Positions 40,506-50,209 of a stretch of 64,000 bases of DNA are shown in pieces. Position numbers and translations under genes: made by a program. Within the stretch, counting starts at the first letter, position 1. Every line of letters begins with the position of its first letter. The DNA lies in NCBI GenBank assembly GCA_949296525.1, contig CASFOP010000004.1, positions 88,268 through 152,267 of the forward strand, given 5' to 3'. The stretch comes from an uncultured bacterium. Its GTDB lineage: Bacteria > Elusimicrobiota > Elusimicrobia > Elusimicrobiales > Elusimicrobiaceae. The notes under the pieces were generated by a model. The model did no database searches. It was not told the origin of the DNA and saw nothing but the letters and a program-made list of their open reading frames with translations.

Positions 40506-42512
40506 ATGAGAATATTTAATTCAATCAAAGTCAGTCTTTTAGTAGCGTCGCTGGCTGTGTTTTTGACAGGGCCGGCGGCTTTATTTGCCAAAACCTCTTC
40601 CGCCAAGCAGCTGGAAAAAGGCATAAAGCTTTATAACGAAAATAACCACTATGACGCCATGGACTATTTTATTGACGTGCTGATGAACGGCACCCGGGCC
40701 GAAGCGAATATTGCCAACGACTATATCAACCGCATTCACAATGGTATGGGCGGCATACAGGAGCCCGTGGAAGTGGACGTTAATTTCCAGGAAGGCCAGC
40801 CCCGCCGTTTGCAGCCCGCGGCGCAGCCTGCGGTTTTGGAATCCGGTTCGGAGCAGTCTGTCGTAGGAGAAGTGGAATCCGCCGGCCTGCCGTATGTTGC
40901 GGCCCAGGATGCTTCCGCTATATCTGATCAAAATGCAGCCATCTCCGCAGCAGAGCGGGATGAGAGTTTGCCTTCTATGCAACAAGCCGCTCCAGACGGA
41001 GCGGATGTGATGTCCGTTTTGTCTGCCCAGCCGGGCGGGGATGTGGCCGCACTGGAATCCCGTATTGCGGCTTATCGTATGGCCGTTGATCAGGAAACGG
41101 GGGAAAGGCCAGCTGCCGCCGCGTCCTCCAATATGCCTGTAACCGCCCGCCAGGAAGCGGAATTGTTGCTGGCGGAACAGGCAGCCTTGGAGCAGGCGGC
41201 CTCCGGGCAGACTGTCCCTGCCACTGCGGGGGCGGCAGCCGCCGTACCTGCCAAGGAAGAGAAGGCCTCTTCCACATATGCGGATTTGACCTCTCCGTCC
41301 GCCATCAAAGCCCGCCAATTATATACCAGCCAGAAACTGGAAAGCATGAAACAGGCGGCCATTGCTAAATTAAAAAGAGCCAAAGGCGTCCGCATTTATT
41401 TCCGCAACGATTTGCCCGATGCCATAGATATAGACAGCGAAGTCCTGTTTGACGGATATAAATTCCGCACAGAGGCGTTGCCCATATTGGATGAAGTGTA
41501 CACGCTGATGGCACTGACCCAGGGGGCGGGATATATTATTTTGCCGCCGGGTTCTTATACGGACAATATTACGCTGGCGGGTATTCGCCAGGCTATGGCG
41601 CTCAATTCCTATTTGGTGCATAAGGGCCTTTCTTCCGGCAAGCTCAGTTACAATATGGGCCTTTTTGACCAGGAACCTCCCGCTAAATTTGCCAATTTGG
41701 ACGGTATTTCCATTGTGTTTGATTTTGAAGCGGATTTGCCCGCGTCCATGCCCCAGGCCGCTTCCGTCAGCAAACAGCCCATGTTGAGCATGGCTGTCGT
41801 ACCGGTCAGCAATACTATAGATCCTGTTGCCGGGGAAGCCTTTGTAATTGACTTTTCTGTCATTGAGACGGCGGAAGTTTTGGACAACTGGGTATTCCAA
41901 GTGGTGCAGCATGCGGCCAATGGCGGTTATTATGTGGTGCGCCAGTTGGAAGGCTATTCCCCGGTTTATCACCAGATCTTGTGGAACGGGCGCAAGGGGA
42001 TAATAGGCCCTGCCTTGGATTGTGGCACCTATACGCTGGCCCTGACGGCTACGGACATCATGGGCGGCAAACGCACGGTGCGCCGGCAAATCAATGTGGC
42101 GTGCACGCTGCCTCAGAAAACGGAGGCATCTGCCGAAGGCCAGACTGAAAGCCAAGATAATAATTTGAATTATAAGACGCCCCGCTTGTGGAATAAACCG
42201 AAACGCTTTATGAAAGAAGTGCCTGCTGCCCCGGCCGAACCGGAAATTGTGGACCCGTTTGCTTCCACCAATCCGTCTACCAATGCGGCCGATGCTTATG
42301 CCATGCAACAAACAGGGGTGCCGGATCCCTATGCCGCCTATGGGACGCAGGGGGTAAGCAATCCATATGCCCAGCCCGCCCAGGGTGTGAGCGACCCGTA
42401 TGCCGCGCCGGCCGCGCCGCAGACGTATACGCAGAGCTATACCCAGCCCCAGCAGCCTGCACAAGGGGTGACGAATCCTTATGATATGCCTTATGAAAGC
42501 TATGGAGGCTAA
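40506..42512 (+). CDS. Exported OmpA-like domain protein at the head of the pilus operon
   Basis: A 668-residue protein: signal peptide (about 1-28, 'TGPAALFA'), a short TPR-like helical pair, a long Ala/Gln/Glu-rich region, then an OmpA-like alpha/beta domain at about 295-410 ('VLFDGYKFRTEALPILDEV', 'LPPGSYTDNITLAGIRQAM'), where NxxLSxxRAxxV of OmpA becomes 'NITLAGIRQAMALNSYLV'. A beta domain and a tail with 'QGVSDPYA'-type repeats end it. OmpA-like domains bind peptidoglycan, so it could fix the pilus machine in the wall, in place of FimV or TsaP. Assignment to a pilus role is from context. Confidence 0.7.
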   Translation: MRIFNSIKVSLLVASLAVFLTGPAALFAKTSSAKQLEKGIKLYNENNHYDAMDYFIDVLMNGTRAEANIANDYINRIHNGMGGIQEPVEVDVNFQEGQPRRLQPAAQPAVLESGSEQSVVGEVESAGLPYVAAQDASAISDQNAAISAAERDESLPSMQQAAPDGADVMSVLSAQPGGDVAALESRIAAYRMAVDQETGERPAAAASSNMPVTARQEAELLLAEQAALEQAASGQTVPATAGAAAAVPAKEEKASSTYADLTSPSAIKARQLYTSQKLESMKQAAIAKLKRAKGVRIYFRNDLPDAIDIDSEVLFDGYKFRTEALPILDEVYTLMALTQGAGYIILPPGSYTDNITLAGIRQAMALNSYLVHKGLSSGKLSYNMGLFDQEPPAKFANLDGISIVFDFEADLPASMPQAASVSKQPMLSMAVVPVSNTIDPVAGEAFVIDFSVIETAEVLDNWVFQVVQHAANGGYYVVRQLEGYSPVYHQILWNGRKGIIGPALDCGTYTLALTATDIMGGKRTVRRQINVACTLPQKTEASAEGQTESQDNNLNYKTPRLWNKPKRFMKEVPAAPAEPEIVDPFASTNPSTNAADAYAMQQTGVPDPYAAYGTQGVSNPYAQPAQGVSDPYAAPAAPQTYTQSYTQPQQPAQGVTNPYDMPYESYGG

Positions 42513-42533
42513 TCCTTGGGAAGGGGAAACGCT

Positions 42534-44162
42534 ATGAAAATGTCAGATTCTCTGGCTGAAAATTTAATTGGGAAAAACTTTAAAGCGCATCCGGACGCCC
42601 TGGGGCTTTATATCGGTTTGGATGGAATGTATATTGCCCAAACCAGCCGTAAAGAGGGGGGCGTGTCTTTGGAGTCGTTGCTGCGTGTGCCCATTGCCGA
42701 TGTGGACATAAGCAAATTAAAGGCATTGGAACTTAATGAAGGGTTTTTTACTGAAAACAATTGGCTGGATGCTTTGGCCAAAGTGGCTTCTAAAAAGAAA
42801 TGGAACGGGAACAAGGTGGTTGTGTCTCTTTCCTCTTCTTTTTCCATGCTGCGCCATTTTGTCATCCCTACGCTGATTGAGCGCAAACGTTGGAAAGAAG
42901 CCATTCCGCTGGAGGCGCGCAAATATATTCACTTCCCTTTTGACAAGGCTTTATGCGCGTATCATGTATATGAATTTGAAACGGCTGCCACCAAACAAAA
43001 ACATTTAGGGGTCATTTTTGCTTTAACTCCGAAAACTGTGGTGGAACGTATGGAAAAAGGCCTGCGCAGCGTGGGGCTGGATCCTGTGGCGATAGAGCCC
43101 ATGCCGCTCTCTTTAAGCCGGGCGTTTTGTGACAGTGACAAGGAAGCAGTTGATGATTCCGGGCGTATTTATTCATTTTTTGGCACGGACTTAGCCAGTT
43201 TTATTTTTACCAATCACAATGCTCCCGTATTGGTAAGAGAGGTGGAGGTTTCCGGTTCTTCTCCGCTGGAGCGCCGCCGTTTTGAAATTACCAATGCGTC
43301 GGAATTTATTGCCAAGCAACTGGAAAAGGATCCGTTTGAGGAAGCGGTCATTATGGGTTGTGACAGCGAACACTGGATGCCGCTCCTGGAGGCTGATTCC
43401 AAAAAGCCCGTACGCAAATGGGATTTGCGGGAAGTGTACGGGATAGAAACCAAATCCGCCGGGGAAATTGCGGCCATTGGAGCCAGTATTAAGTTTTACG
43501 ACAGCAAAAGCCCGGATTTGGATTTTATTGAAGGCGGCCGCCTCAGCGAATATGAATACAACGCCAGTGTTATGTTCTGGAAGATTGTCGGCGTAGTATG
43601 TATATTGTTCCTGCTGTTATTTGTCAAGTCTTATTGGGGGCTTCATGCGGCCAAATCGGATTTGGCCCGGACAAAAAAACAAAATACCAACCTGATTGCG
43701 GATTTTGACGGGCTGACAGCAAGTCAAATCCAAAACAATCTCAGCCGCATCAAAACACAGAACCAAAACTTGGAAAAATTGGTTCAGCGCCATGAAATTA
43801 CGCCGCTGTTGGTGGATTTGGTATCGGCCATCCCAGAACAAATGTGGATTTCTAAGCTTTCATACAGGGAGCAATTCCCCGCCGGGAACAGCGACGTGCG
43901 TTCTTTTACGTTGGAAGGTTTTATCAAAACGCAGGATTCCGCGCAGGATTTGGCTTTGGGAAAGCAGTTTTATGACAAAATCATAGAAATGCCCGCCATC
44001 AAAGCTTTGTGCGGCAATAGTGCGGAAATTAAATATACAAACCTGGCTTCGGAAGGCCAACAGCAGCAGCCGGCGGCCGGCCGCCGCAGCAGGCGGGATA
44101 CCAATACCGGTATGCAGACCTCTTTTTCTTTTACCTGTGCCAAGGGAGGAAACTCCAGATGA
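42534..44162 (+). CDS. PilM-PilN fusion protein, pilus inner-membrane platform
   Basis: A 542-residue protein. Residues about 20-335 are an actin-like PilM/GspL ATPase domain ('LGLYIGLDGMYIAQTS', 'VVVSLSSSFSMLRHFVIP', 'AIPLEARKYIHFPFDKA', 'AAIGASIKFY'); one membrane segment lies at about 350-370, then a periplasmic coiled coil and ferredoxin-like PilN domain. In most type IV pilus systems PilM and PilN are separate, with PilM's groove holding the PilN N-terminal tail; here they are fused, as in GspL of type II secretion. Ribosome site AAGGGGA; pilO follows with a four-base overlap. Confidence 0.85.
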   Translation: MKMSDSLAENLIGKNFKAHPDALGLYIGLDGMYIAQTSRKEGGVSLESLLRVPIADVDISKLKALELNEGFFTENNWLDALAKVASKKKWNGNKVVVSLSSSFSMLRHFVIPTLIERKRWKEAIPLEARKYIHFPFDKALCAYHVYEFETAATKQKHLGVIFALTPKTVVERMEKGLRSVGLDPVAIEPMPLSLSRAFCDSDKEAVDDSGRIYSFFGTDLASFIFTNHNAPVLVREVEVSGSSPLERRRFEITNASEFIAKQLEKDPFEEAVIMGCDSEHWMPLLEADSKKPVRKWDLREVYGIETKSAGEIAAIGASIKFYDSKSPDLDFIEGGRLSEYEYNASVMFWKIVGVVCILFLLLFVKSYWGLHAAKSDLARTKKQNTNLIADFDGLTASQIQNNLSRIKTQNQNLEKLVQRHEITPLLVDLVSAIPEQMWISKLSYREQFPAGNSDVRSFTLEGFIKTQDSAQDLALGKQFYDKIIEMPAIKALCGNSAEIKYTNLASEGQQQQPAAGRRSRRDTNTGMQTSFSFTCAKGGNSR

Positions 44163-44818
44163 GTGCGCCCGAGAAGATATCAAATAAATTCAAAATGCCT
44201 GATAGCTTAAAGTCCAATAAAATCCTGGCCTCTATCCAAAAAGGCCTGAACGATATTAAATTGGTGCTGGAAGAAGGCAATTATAAGTTGTTTGTCAAAC
44301 AGGCCGCCGTAATTGTCGGGATAGTGTTGTTATATCGTTGGGGAAACGGCAAAATACAGGGGCAGGTTTCCCAGGTACGCGGCCAGATTGCTGCCGTAGA
44401 AACGCAGAAAGGCAGTGAACAGGAATACCTGACGAATAAACAAAAGTTACTGGATTTGGAGCCTCGTTTCCCGGATGTATCTGCCAAAAATGACTGGCTG
44501 CTGCGCCAGCTGGTGGTCGTATTCCGTGAAGCCAACCTGGCCCATCAGGTCAGTGCCACCCAGACGGAGGATAGCTCCAATTCTTCCTATACGGTGGCCA
44601 GCGTCCCGGTGACGGTACAGGCGTCTTTTAATGATTTTGGCCGTTTTTTAGCTGATTTTGAAAATAGAAAAGAGTATTTGCGTATTTCTGAGCTTTCTTT
44701 GGAAAAAAATGCAGAATCTTTGGGGCAAAATGATATTTCCCTGCGTATTAATACCATTTTCCCAAAAGAGAAATTAGCTTCCACTTTGTTTAAGGATACG
44801 CCGGGAGGGAAGAAATGA
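44159..44818 (+). CDS. pilO: PilO-like inner-membrane alignment protein
   Basis: A 219-residue protein with one membrane segment at about 45-62 ('AAVIVGIVLLYRW'), a coiled coil (about 65-110) and a ferredoxin-like periplasmic domain ('VPVTVQASFNDFGRFLADFE', 'LRISELSLEKN') as in PilO/GspM. It forms a heterodimer with PilN in the alignment complex linking the cytoplasmic motor to the secretin. Four-base overlaps with both neighbours show tight coupling. Confidence 0.85.
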   Translation: MSAPEKISNKFKMPDSLKSNKILASIQKGLNDIKLVLEEGNYKLFVKQAAVIVGIVLLYRWGNGKIQGQVSQVRGQIAAVETQKGSEQEYLTNKQKLLDLEPRFPDVSAKNDWLLRQLVVVFREANLAHQVSATQTEDSSNSSYTVASVPVTVQASFNDFGRFLADFENRKEYLRISELSLEKNAESLGQNDISLRINTIFPKEKLASTLFKDTPGGKK

Positions 44819-45525
44819 AGAATACATCCTTGCCCCTGCTTACCCTGACGGGTGCGCTTTTTGTGGCCGGAGTGGTTTCTGCGCAACCGGTGCCTCCGGT
44901 AACGGACGCGGCCGCGCAGGTGGGTACGGAAGTGGTATCGGTGGAAGCTGTGGAAGCCCCCGGCACCGTTTCCCCCGTGCAGAACGCGCAGCCGCAGGCC
45001 ACATTGGCCGGGCAGGAAGGGGGGGGACTATCCCCTGCCGGGGTAGTGCCTGGTTCGGAAGCGGCAGGCGCTTTGGCGCAGGCAAATGTTCCCCAGCCAC
45101 AGCAGCCGGCTGCCCCGTTGGAGCAAACAGCCAAAAATAATACGCCGCAGGTAGTGTATAACCCTCCAACGGACAGAGATCCTACCCTTTCCCCGGATGA
45201 CACCTTGCTTTTAAGGCACCGGGAAGAAGAGCGCCTTCGGGCTTTGGAAGCGGAGCGCCAGCGCAAGCTGGATGAAGAGCGCAAACGTCTGGAAGAGCTG
45301 GAGCGCCAACGCCAATGGGAGTTGGAATTATTGCGTGACCCTTCCCGTTTAATCCGCGGGCGTATCCGCGTAAATGGCATTATCGGGCAGGAGGCCTTCA
45401 TTGGGAATAAAATTTATTCCGTGGGGGACAGTGTGCTGGGAGCCCGTATCGTAGAGGTGCGGCCGGATGCAGTTGTATTTGTATATAAAGGACAAAGGTT
45501 TACAAGACCAGTGGAATTGAAGTAA
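44815..45525 (+). CDS. pilP: PilP-like protein
   Basis: A 236-residue exported protein: signal peptide ('LLTLTGALFVAGVVSAQ'), an Ala/Pro/Gln-rich stretch, a charged coiled-coil of about 40 residues (about 135-180) and a C-terminal HR domain ('GRIRVNGIIGQEAFIGNKIY', 'ARIVEVRPDAVVFVYKG'). The beta-sandwich end matches PilP/GspC, which contacts the secretin N-domains. It lacks a visible lipobox, unlike classic PilP. The secretin gene follows. Confidence 0.8.
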   Translation: MKNTSLPLLTLTGALFVAGVVSAQPVPPVTDAAAQVGTEVVSVEAVEAPGTVSPVQNAQPQATLAGQEGGGLSPAGVVPGSEAAGALAQANVPQPQQPAAPLEQTAKNNTPQVVYNPPTDRDPTLSPDDTLLLRHREEERLRALEAERQRKLDEERKRLEELERQRQWELELLRDPSRLIRGRIRVNGIIGQEAFIGNKIYSVGDSVLGARIVEVRPDAVVFVYKGQRFTRPVELK

Positions 45526-45564
45526 AATCATAACAGTATTTGTTGTTTACACACAGGAGGATAG

Positions 45565-47127
45565 ATGAAACATCGGTTAGGAGTTTGGCTGGCTTTGTGC
45601 ATGGCGTGCGCCGTGGCTGTGCCCGCAGGGGCGCAGAACTCCGTGGCAGAAGCCACCACGATTACAGCTGAAGAAACAGTGCAGCTGACCGGAGAGCCGG
45701 AGCTGTACAGGGAAGCGGAAGTGGCTTCGCCGTTGGACCGCAAAGTGTCCATCCGCGTGTCGAATGTGCCCATTACCGCTTTTTTGAACAGTATTACCAC
45801 CCAGGCCGGCATTAACTTTATTATGAGCGAGGAGTTCGCTAATAAAAAAGTAACGGCTTCGTTGACCAAAGTAACGGTGCGTGAAGCGCTGGATACATTG
45901 CTTCGCGTGCATGGCTTGGCTTATCAGCGCATTGGTAAAAGTGAAAGCTATGTGGTAACCAAGCGTTCCAATGACGCGCCGGATACCATTACCAAAATTT
46001 ATACGCTCAGCTATATTTCCCTGCAGGCGGTGGGCTCCCCTTCCAGCGAACTTAGCAGCATTATGCCCCAGGATGTTTCCAGTTCCGGGGTGACCGGTTC
46101 CTATTCCTCCGATACGGGGATGAGCAGCGGGAATACGGGAGGCGATGCCTATTCCGGTACGGCGGAAATCATCGGTATTGTGCGCAGTATGCTTTCCCCC
46201 GTAGGGCGTATAGCGGTGGATCCGCGTACGAATAAACTGATTGTTACCGATGTGGCGGAAGTATTCCCTCAAATTGAAAACATTTTGGCCGAGCTGGATA
46301 TTAAACCGCCTCAGATTTTGATTGAAGCCCAAATTGTGGAAGTGAGCAAGACCAGCGGTTTGACGGTGGGCTTTGAATACGGCGGAGATGACGGTACCTT
46401 GGTGTCTTTTACGGGACCGAGCCGGGAAATTACCTCCGAGTATATGCGCGGTTACGCTTCCGACGGAACGACCAAATTGTCCGGCTGGGACTGGATCTTC
46501 CCCAGCAACTCCGATCTGAATGGAGACAGCTCCGGCGGCAGCTCCGGCTCCAGCTCCAGCAGTTCCGATGACAGCGAAAGTTCCGGCGGTGTGTTGGATT
46601 TCTCCGCATTCCGTATTGTATTGCGCACGCTGTTAACCCGCGGCGAGGCCAAATATTTGGGTAAACCCAAAGTGGTCACGCTGAACAATAAAACGGCTAC
46701 GATTACCATTTCCACGGATGCGACGGTCGGTTATACCCAGTCTACTTCCGGCGGCGGGGACAATACCCTGACGGTGGCCGGAGCGGAAAGAAAACGTGTC
46801 GGTTTAACCCTGCAGGTGACCCCACAGGTCAACCGCGAAGGGTATGTGACCTTATACGTACAGCCGTCTTATTCGGACTTGGTCAGCTCCGGTTTTGATG
46901 ATACGATGGATACCACCACCCGCGCCGCTTCCACGCTGGTGCGCGTAAAGAACGGGCAGACGGTGGTTATCGGCGGTTTGCTGACTTCGCGCGAAACGGA
47001 TCAGACGCGCAAAGTGCCTCTCTTGGGGGATATCCCTGTTTTGGGATGGTTGTTTACCAGCCGCCAAACTTCCAAGAGCACGACGGATCTGGTGATCTTC
47101 ATTACGCCGACTATTTTGGCGGAATAA
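45565..47127 (+). CDS. pilQ: Secretin (PilQ/GspD family) outer-membrane channel
   Basis: A 520-residue secretin. After the signal peptide come STN/N-type domains (about 55-150, 'VSNVPITAFLNSITTQAGIN', 'TASLTKVTVREALDTLL'), a second domain with 'RIAVDPRTNKLIVTDVAE', then the C-terminal channel domain with 'PQILIEAQIVEVSK', 'TLLTRGEAKYLGKPKVVTL' and 'VPLLGDIPVLGWLF'. A Ser/Gly/Asp-rich loop lies at about 310-335. No AMIN peptidoglycan-binding domain is seen, which may be compensated by the OmpA-like protein at the head of the operon. Shorter than typical PilQ. Confidence 0.95.
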   Translation: MKHRLGVWLALCMACAVAVPAGAQNSVAEATTITAEETVQLTGEPELYREAEVASPLDRKVSIRVSNVPITAFLNSITTQAGINFIMSEEFANKKVTASLTKVTVREALDTLLRVHGLAYQRIGKSESYVVTKRSNDAPDTITKIYTLSYISLQAVGSPSSELSSIMPQDVSSSGVTGSYSSDTGMSSGNTGGDAYSGTAEIIGIVRSMLSPVGRIAVDPRTNKLIVTDVAEVFPQIENILAELDIKPPQILIEAQIVEVSKTSGLTVGFEYGGDDGTLVSFTGPSREITSEYMRGYASDGTTKLSGWDWIFPSNSDLNGDSSGGSSGSSSSSSDDSESSGGVLDFSAFRIVLRTLLTRGEAKYLGKPKVVTLNNKTATITISTDATVGYTQSTSGGGDNTLTVAGAERKRVGLTLQVTPQVNREGYVTLYVQPSYSDLVSSGFDDTMDTTTRAASTLVRVKNGQTVVIGGLLTSRETDQTRKVPLLGDIPVLGWLFTSRQTSKSTTDLVIFITPTILAE

Positions 47128-47147
47128 ACATTATGGCTGGTTTGATA

Positions 47148-47182
47148 GCGCTTGCCCCCTTTGTAAAAAAGGGGGCAGGCGC
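47148..47182 (+). other. Long hairpin between secretin and motor genes
   Basis: A 15-pair stem (47148-47162 with 47168-47182, one G-T pair) without a T tract, in the 105-base gap between the secretin and the ATPase gene. It could be an mRNA processing or stability element that sets different levels for the two halves of the operon. Confidence 0.6.
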
Positions 47183-47232
47183 AATGAAGTAAAGAGCGGG
47201 ATATTTTGGCATCTTAAAGCACAGGTGGAACC

Positions 47233-48969
47233 ATGGCAAAAGAGTTAAGTGAAATTTTAGTGGAGATGGGGACGGTCACCCCGGAGCATATCAAACGTGC
47301 CGAGCTTTATGCCCGCCAAAATAATACGACGCTGGCAGAAGCGATTGTTTTGCTCGGGTTTGCCAAAGAAGAACAGGTTACTTCTGCATTGGCCAAACAC
47401 TTTTCCATGCCTTATGCTTCCCGGGAAAATGGGATATTAAACCCGGAACGGGAGCAAAATTTGCAAAAGATTATCCCGGAAAAATTCGCCCGTGAAAACC
47501 TGGTGGTTCCGCTTTTTATTGAAGATAATGCGTTAGCGGTTGCGTTTTATGATCCTTCCAATTTGTTTTTAATAGACAATATCCGCATGATGGCAGGCAA
47601 AGAGGTGCAGCCTTTTATTGCCAGCAAAAGCCAGATTTTGGCCGTTATAGACTCTTTTTATGGGCATAAAAACCTGCTGGACGAAGTGGTCAATGAAACC
47701 GGAGAAGGAAAAAACGTCGCCAGTACGGTATCCGATGAAGATGTGCAGATAGAAGGCGGCAGCCTGGATTTGGATCGTGCTTCGGGTTCTTCCTCCCAAT
47801 ATATTAAGCTGGTAAACGCCATTTTAAAACAGGCCATTTCTGAACGTACTTCCGATATTCATTTAGAGATGTTTGACGAACGCGTCAGCTTGCGTTTCCG
47901 TATTGACGGTTCGCTGTATGAGCGTACCCCGCCTAATAAAGATTCCGTGGCGGCCATTATTTCCCGTATTAAAATTTTGTCCAAGCTGGATATCGCCGAA
48001 AAACGTTTGCCGCAGGACGGCAGTTTCAGTATTAAATACCAGAACCGTACCATTGAGGTCCGTGTGTCCGTATGTCCGGCTGTATACGGCGAAAAACTCG
48101 TGCTTCGTATTTTGGACCGCGGCACGGGGGAAATGAATGTGGATAAACTGGGTTTTGAACCGGAACAGAAAAAGGCCTTCCTGGAAGCGGCCAACCTGCC
48201 GCACGGGTTAATCTTTTTGACGGGGCCCACGGGTTCCGGTAAATCTACGACGCTTAACGCCGTGTTGACCACCATCCGCACGCCGGAATTAAATTTTATG
48301 ACGCTGGAAGACCCGGTGGAATACAAGCTGGCCGGTATCAGCCAGGTGCAGGTAAAGCCCCAAATCGGCCTGACTTTTGCCGCGGGGCTGCGCTCGTTTT
48401 TGCGTCAGGATCCGGATGTTATTCTGGTGGGGGAAGTGCGCGATAATGAAACGGCTGAGGCCTGCTTAAAAGCCGCTTTAACTGGCCACCTGGTGCTTTC
48501 CACGCTGCACACTAACGACGCCTTGGGCGCCATTCCCCGTTTGATTGATATGGGGATGGAGCCATTTTTGCTTTCCAGCTCTTTGGCGTTGGTGGCGGCG
48601 CAGCGCTTGGTGCGTATTTTGTGCCCGTACTGCAAGGTGCCCTACCAGCCGGATCCGGCCATGATTGCCAAGATTATGAATGAAGGCCATTTTAAACCGC
48701 GCGACGTCAGCACATGGACTTTTTACAAAGCCGTGGGCTGCCCCAAATGTGTGGGGACCGGGTTTTTGGGCCGCCGTGCCATTTATGAGGTTTACCGCAT
48801 TAATGAGGAAGTGCGCAATATTATTTATAAGACGCAGGATTTAATCCAGATGCGGGAAGCCATGAACCGCAGCGGCGCGCTAAACCTGCGCGGGAACGGC
48901 TGGCGCAAGGTGGTCAAAGGACTGACCACGGTGGATGAAATTTTGGCTATTACAACGGAAGATGAATAA
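47233..48969 (+). CDS. pilB: Type IV pilus assembly / type II secretion ATPase (PilB/GspE)
   Basis: A 578-residue motor ATPase. An N-terminal MshEN/GSPII_E_N domain spans about 1-150; the ATPase core has Walker A 'GPTGSGKSTTLNAVL' (about 329-338), the Asp box 'TLEDPVEYKL', Walker B 'DPDVILVGEVRDNETAE' and His box 'GHLVLSTLHTNDA'. A tetracysteine zinc site 'CPYC...CPKC' (about 463 and 506) marks an extension rather than a retraction ATPase. No retraction ATPase (PilT) gene is in the window. Confidence 0.97.
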   Translation: MAKELSEILVEMGTVTPEHIKRAELYARQNNTTLAEAIVLLGFAKEEQVTSALAKHFSMPYASRENGILNPEREQNLQKIIPEKFARENLVVPLFIEDNALAVAFYDPSNLFLIDNIRMMAGKEVQPFIASKSQILAVIDSFYGHKNLLDEVVNETGEGKNVASTVSDEDVQIEGGSLDLDRASGSSSQYIKLVNAILKQAISERTSDIHLEMFDERVSLRFRIDGSLYERTPPNKDSVAAIISRIKILSKLDIAEKRLPQDGSFSIKYQNRTIEVRVSVCPAVYGEKLVLRILDRGTGEMNVDKLGFEPEQKKAFLEAANLPHGLIFLTGPTGSGKSTTLNAVLTTIRTPELNFMTLEDPVEYKLAGISQVQVKPQIGLTFAAGLRSFLRQDPDVILVGEVRDNETAEACLKAALTGHLVLSTLHTNDALGAIPRLIDMGMEPFLLSSSLALVAAQRLVRILCPYCKVPYQPDPAMIAKIMNEGHFKPRDVSTWTFYKAVGCPKCVGTGFLGRRAIYEVYRINEEVRNIIYKTQDLIQMREAMNRSGALNLRGNGWRKVVKGLTTVDEILAITTEDE

Positions 48970-48978
48970 AGGGGTTTT

Positions 48979-50199
48979 ATGCAGAAATATAGTTATATCG
49001 TAAAAGATTCAACAGGAAAAATGCTTAAAGGCAGTATAAATGCCGAGAGCCGCGACCGCGTTATATTTGCCCTTCAGAACAAAGGGTTTATCATCTTAGA
49101 GGTACGGGAAGGAGGCGGCTCTTCTTTGTTCGGAAAGACGGCCGGGCGTAAAAAAACCGGCGGCAAGGTGCCGGGCCATGTACTGGCGTTTTTTGCCGAG
49201 CAGCTGTCTACCCTGATTGCAGGCGGTGTCCCGTTGGTGCGTGCCATTTCATTGTTGAGTGAATATTCTTCCAACCCGCGCCTGGGGGAAGTGCTCCGCC
49301 AGGTGGCCAAAGATATTGCCGGCGGTAACTCCTTGCATTCCGCTTTGGCGCGCCACCCCAAGACCTTTAACAATATCTGGCTCTCCCTGGTGCAGGCCGG
49401 CGAAGTGGGCGGAAACCTGGCTGAGACATTAGCCCAAATAGCCATTTATATTAAGACTCAGGAAGGAATGAAAAGCAAAATTATTACCGCTATCACTTAC
49501 CCGGCTATTTTGTTTGTGGCTTCCGTGGGCGTATTGATTTACTTTATTTTGGGTATTGTGCCGACGTTTGCGCAAATTTTTGCCGATTTTAATATTGAAC
49601 TGCCGATGATTACCGTAATGGTGCTGGCGGTGTCCAGCTTCTTTGTCAATCACGGCATTTTAATCATCGTGGGTATGGTTGCCCTGTTTTTGGGCTTCCG
49701 TTTCTATATTAAAACGGCAGACGGGAAAAGGCGCTGGCATGCGTTTTTGCTCTCCATTCCCCTGTTTGGCAACTTTTTGCGCAATATTTATTATTCGCGT
49801 ATGTTAACTACTTTGGCCACTTTGCTGCGCAGCGGCGTAACGATTTTAAACGCCATTGCCGTGTTGGAAGAGTCTTTTGACACCAACGTAATTATCCAGC
49901 ACGCTCTGCGCGTGGCCAAAGCCGATGTGGCTGCCGGGCGGTCTATTTCCGATTCTTTCCGTGCGGCCGGCGTATTCCCCGGGCTGATGACGGAAATGAT
50001 GCTGATGGGTGAAGAGTCCGGTAAATTGCCTGGCATTATTGCCACGCTGTCTAAATTTTATTCCGATAACGTGGATCAGTTTATTGCCCGTTTCTCTGCC
50101 GTTATTGACCCGATTTTGGTGGTCGGCATCGGCGTATTAATCGGTATTATCGTGGCGTCCATTTTTCTGCCGATTTTCAAACTGTCCCAAATCGGATAA
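48979..50199 (+). CDS. pilC: Inner-membrane platform protein (PilC/GspF)
   Basis: A 406-residue protein with two tandem GspF domains and about three membrane helices (near 170-190, 215-240 and 375-398). Seen: 'FFAEQLSTLIAGGVPLVRAI' (short 'QLSTLIAGGVPLVRAI'), 'LVQAGEVGGNLAETL' in domain 1 and 'MLMGEESGKLPGII' in domain 2. It is the rotor-like base on which pilins are assembled, driven by the ATPase encoded just upstream (9-base gap). Confidence 0.96.
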   Translation: MQKYSYIVKDSTGKMLKGSINAESRDRVIFALQNKGFIILEVREGGGSSLFGKTAGRKKTGGKVPGHVLAFFAEQLSTLIAGGVPLVRAISLLSEYSSNPRLGEVLRQVAKDIAGGNSLHSALARHPKTFNNIWLSLVQAGEVGGNLAETLAQIAIYIKTQEGMKSKIITAITYPAILFVASVGVLIYFILGIVPTFAQIFADFNIELPMITVMVLAVSSFFVNHGILIIVGMVALFLGFRFYIKTADGKRRWHAFLLSIPLFGNFLRNIYYSRMLTTLATLLRSGVTILNAIAVLEESFDTNVIIQHALRVAKADVAAGRSISDSFRAAGVFPGLMTEMMLMGEESGKLPGIIATLSKFYSDNVDQFIARFSAVIDPILVVGIGVLIGIIVASIFLPIFKLSQIG

Positions 50200-50209
50200 G
50201 GGAGGCATT

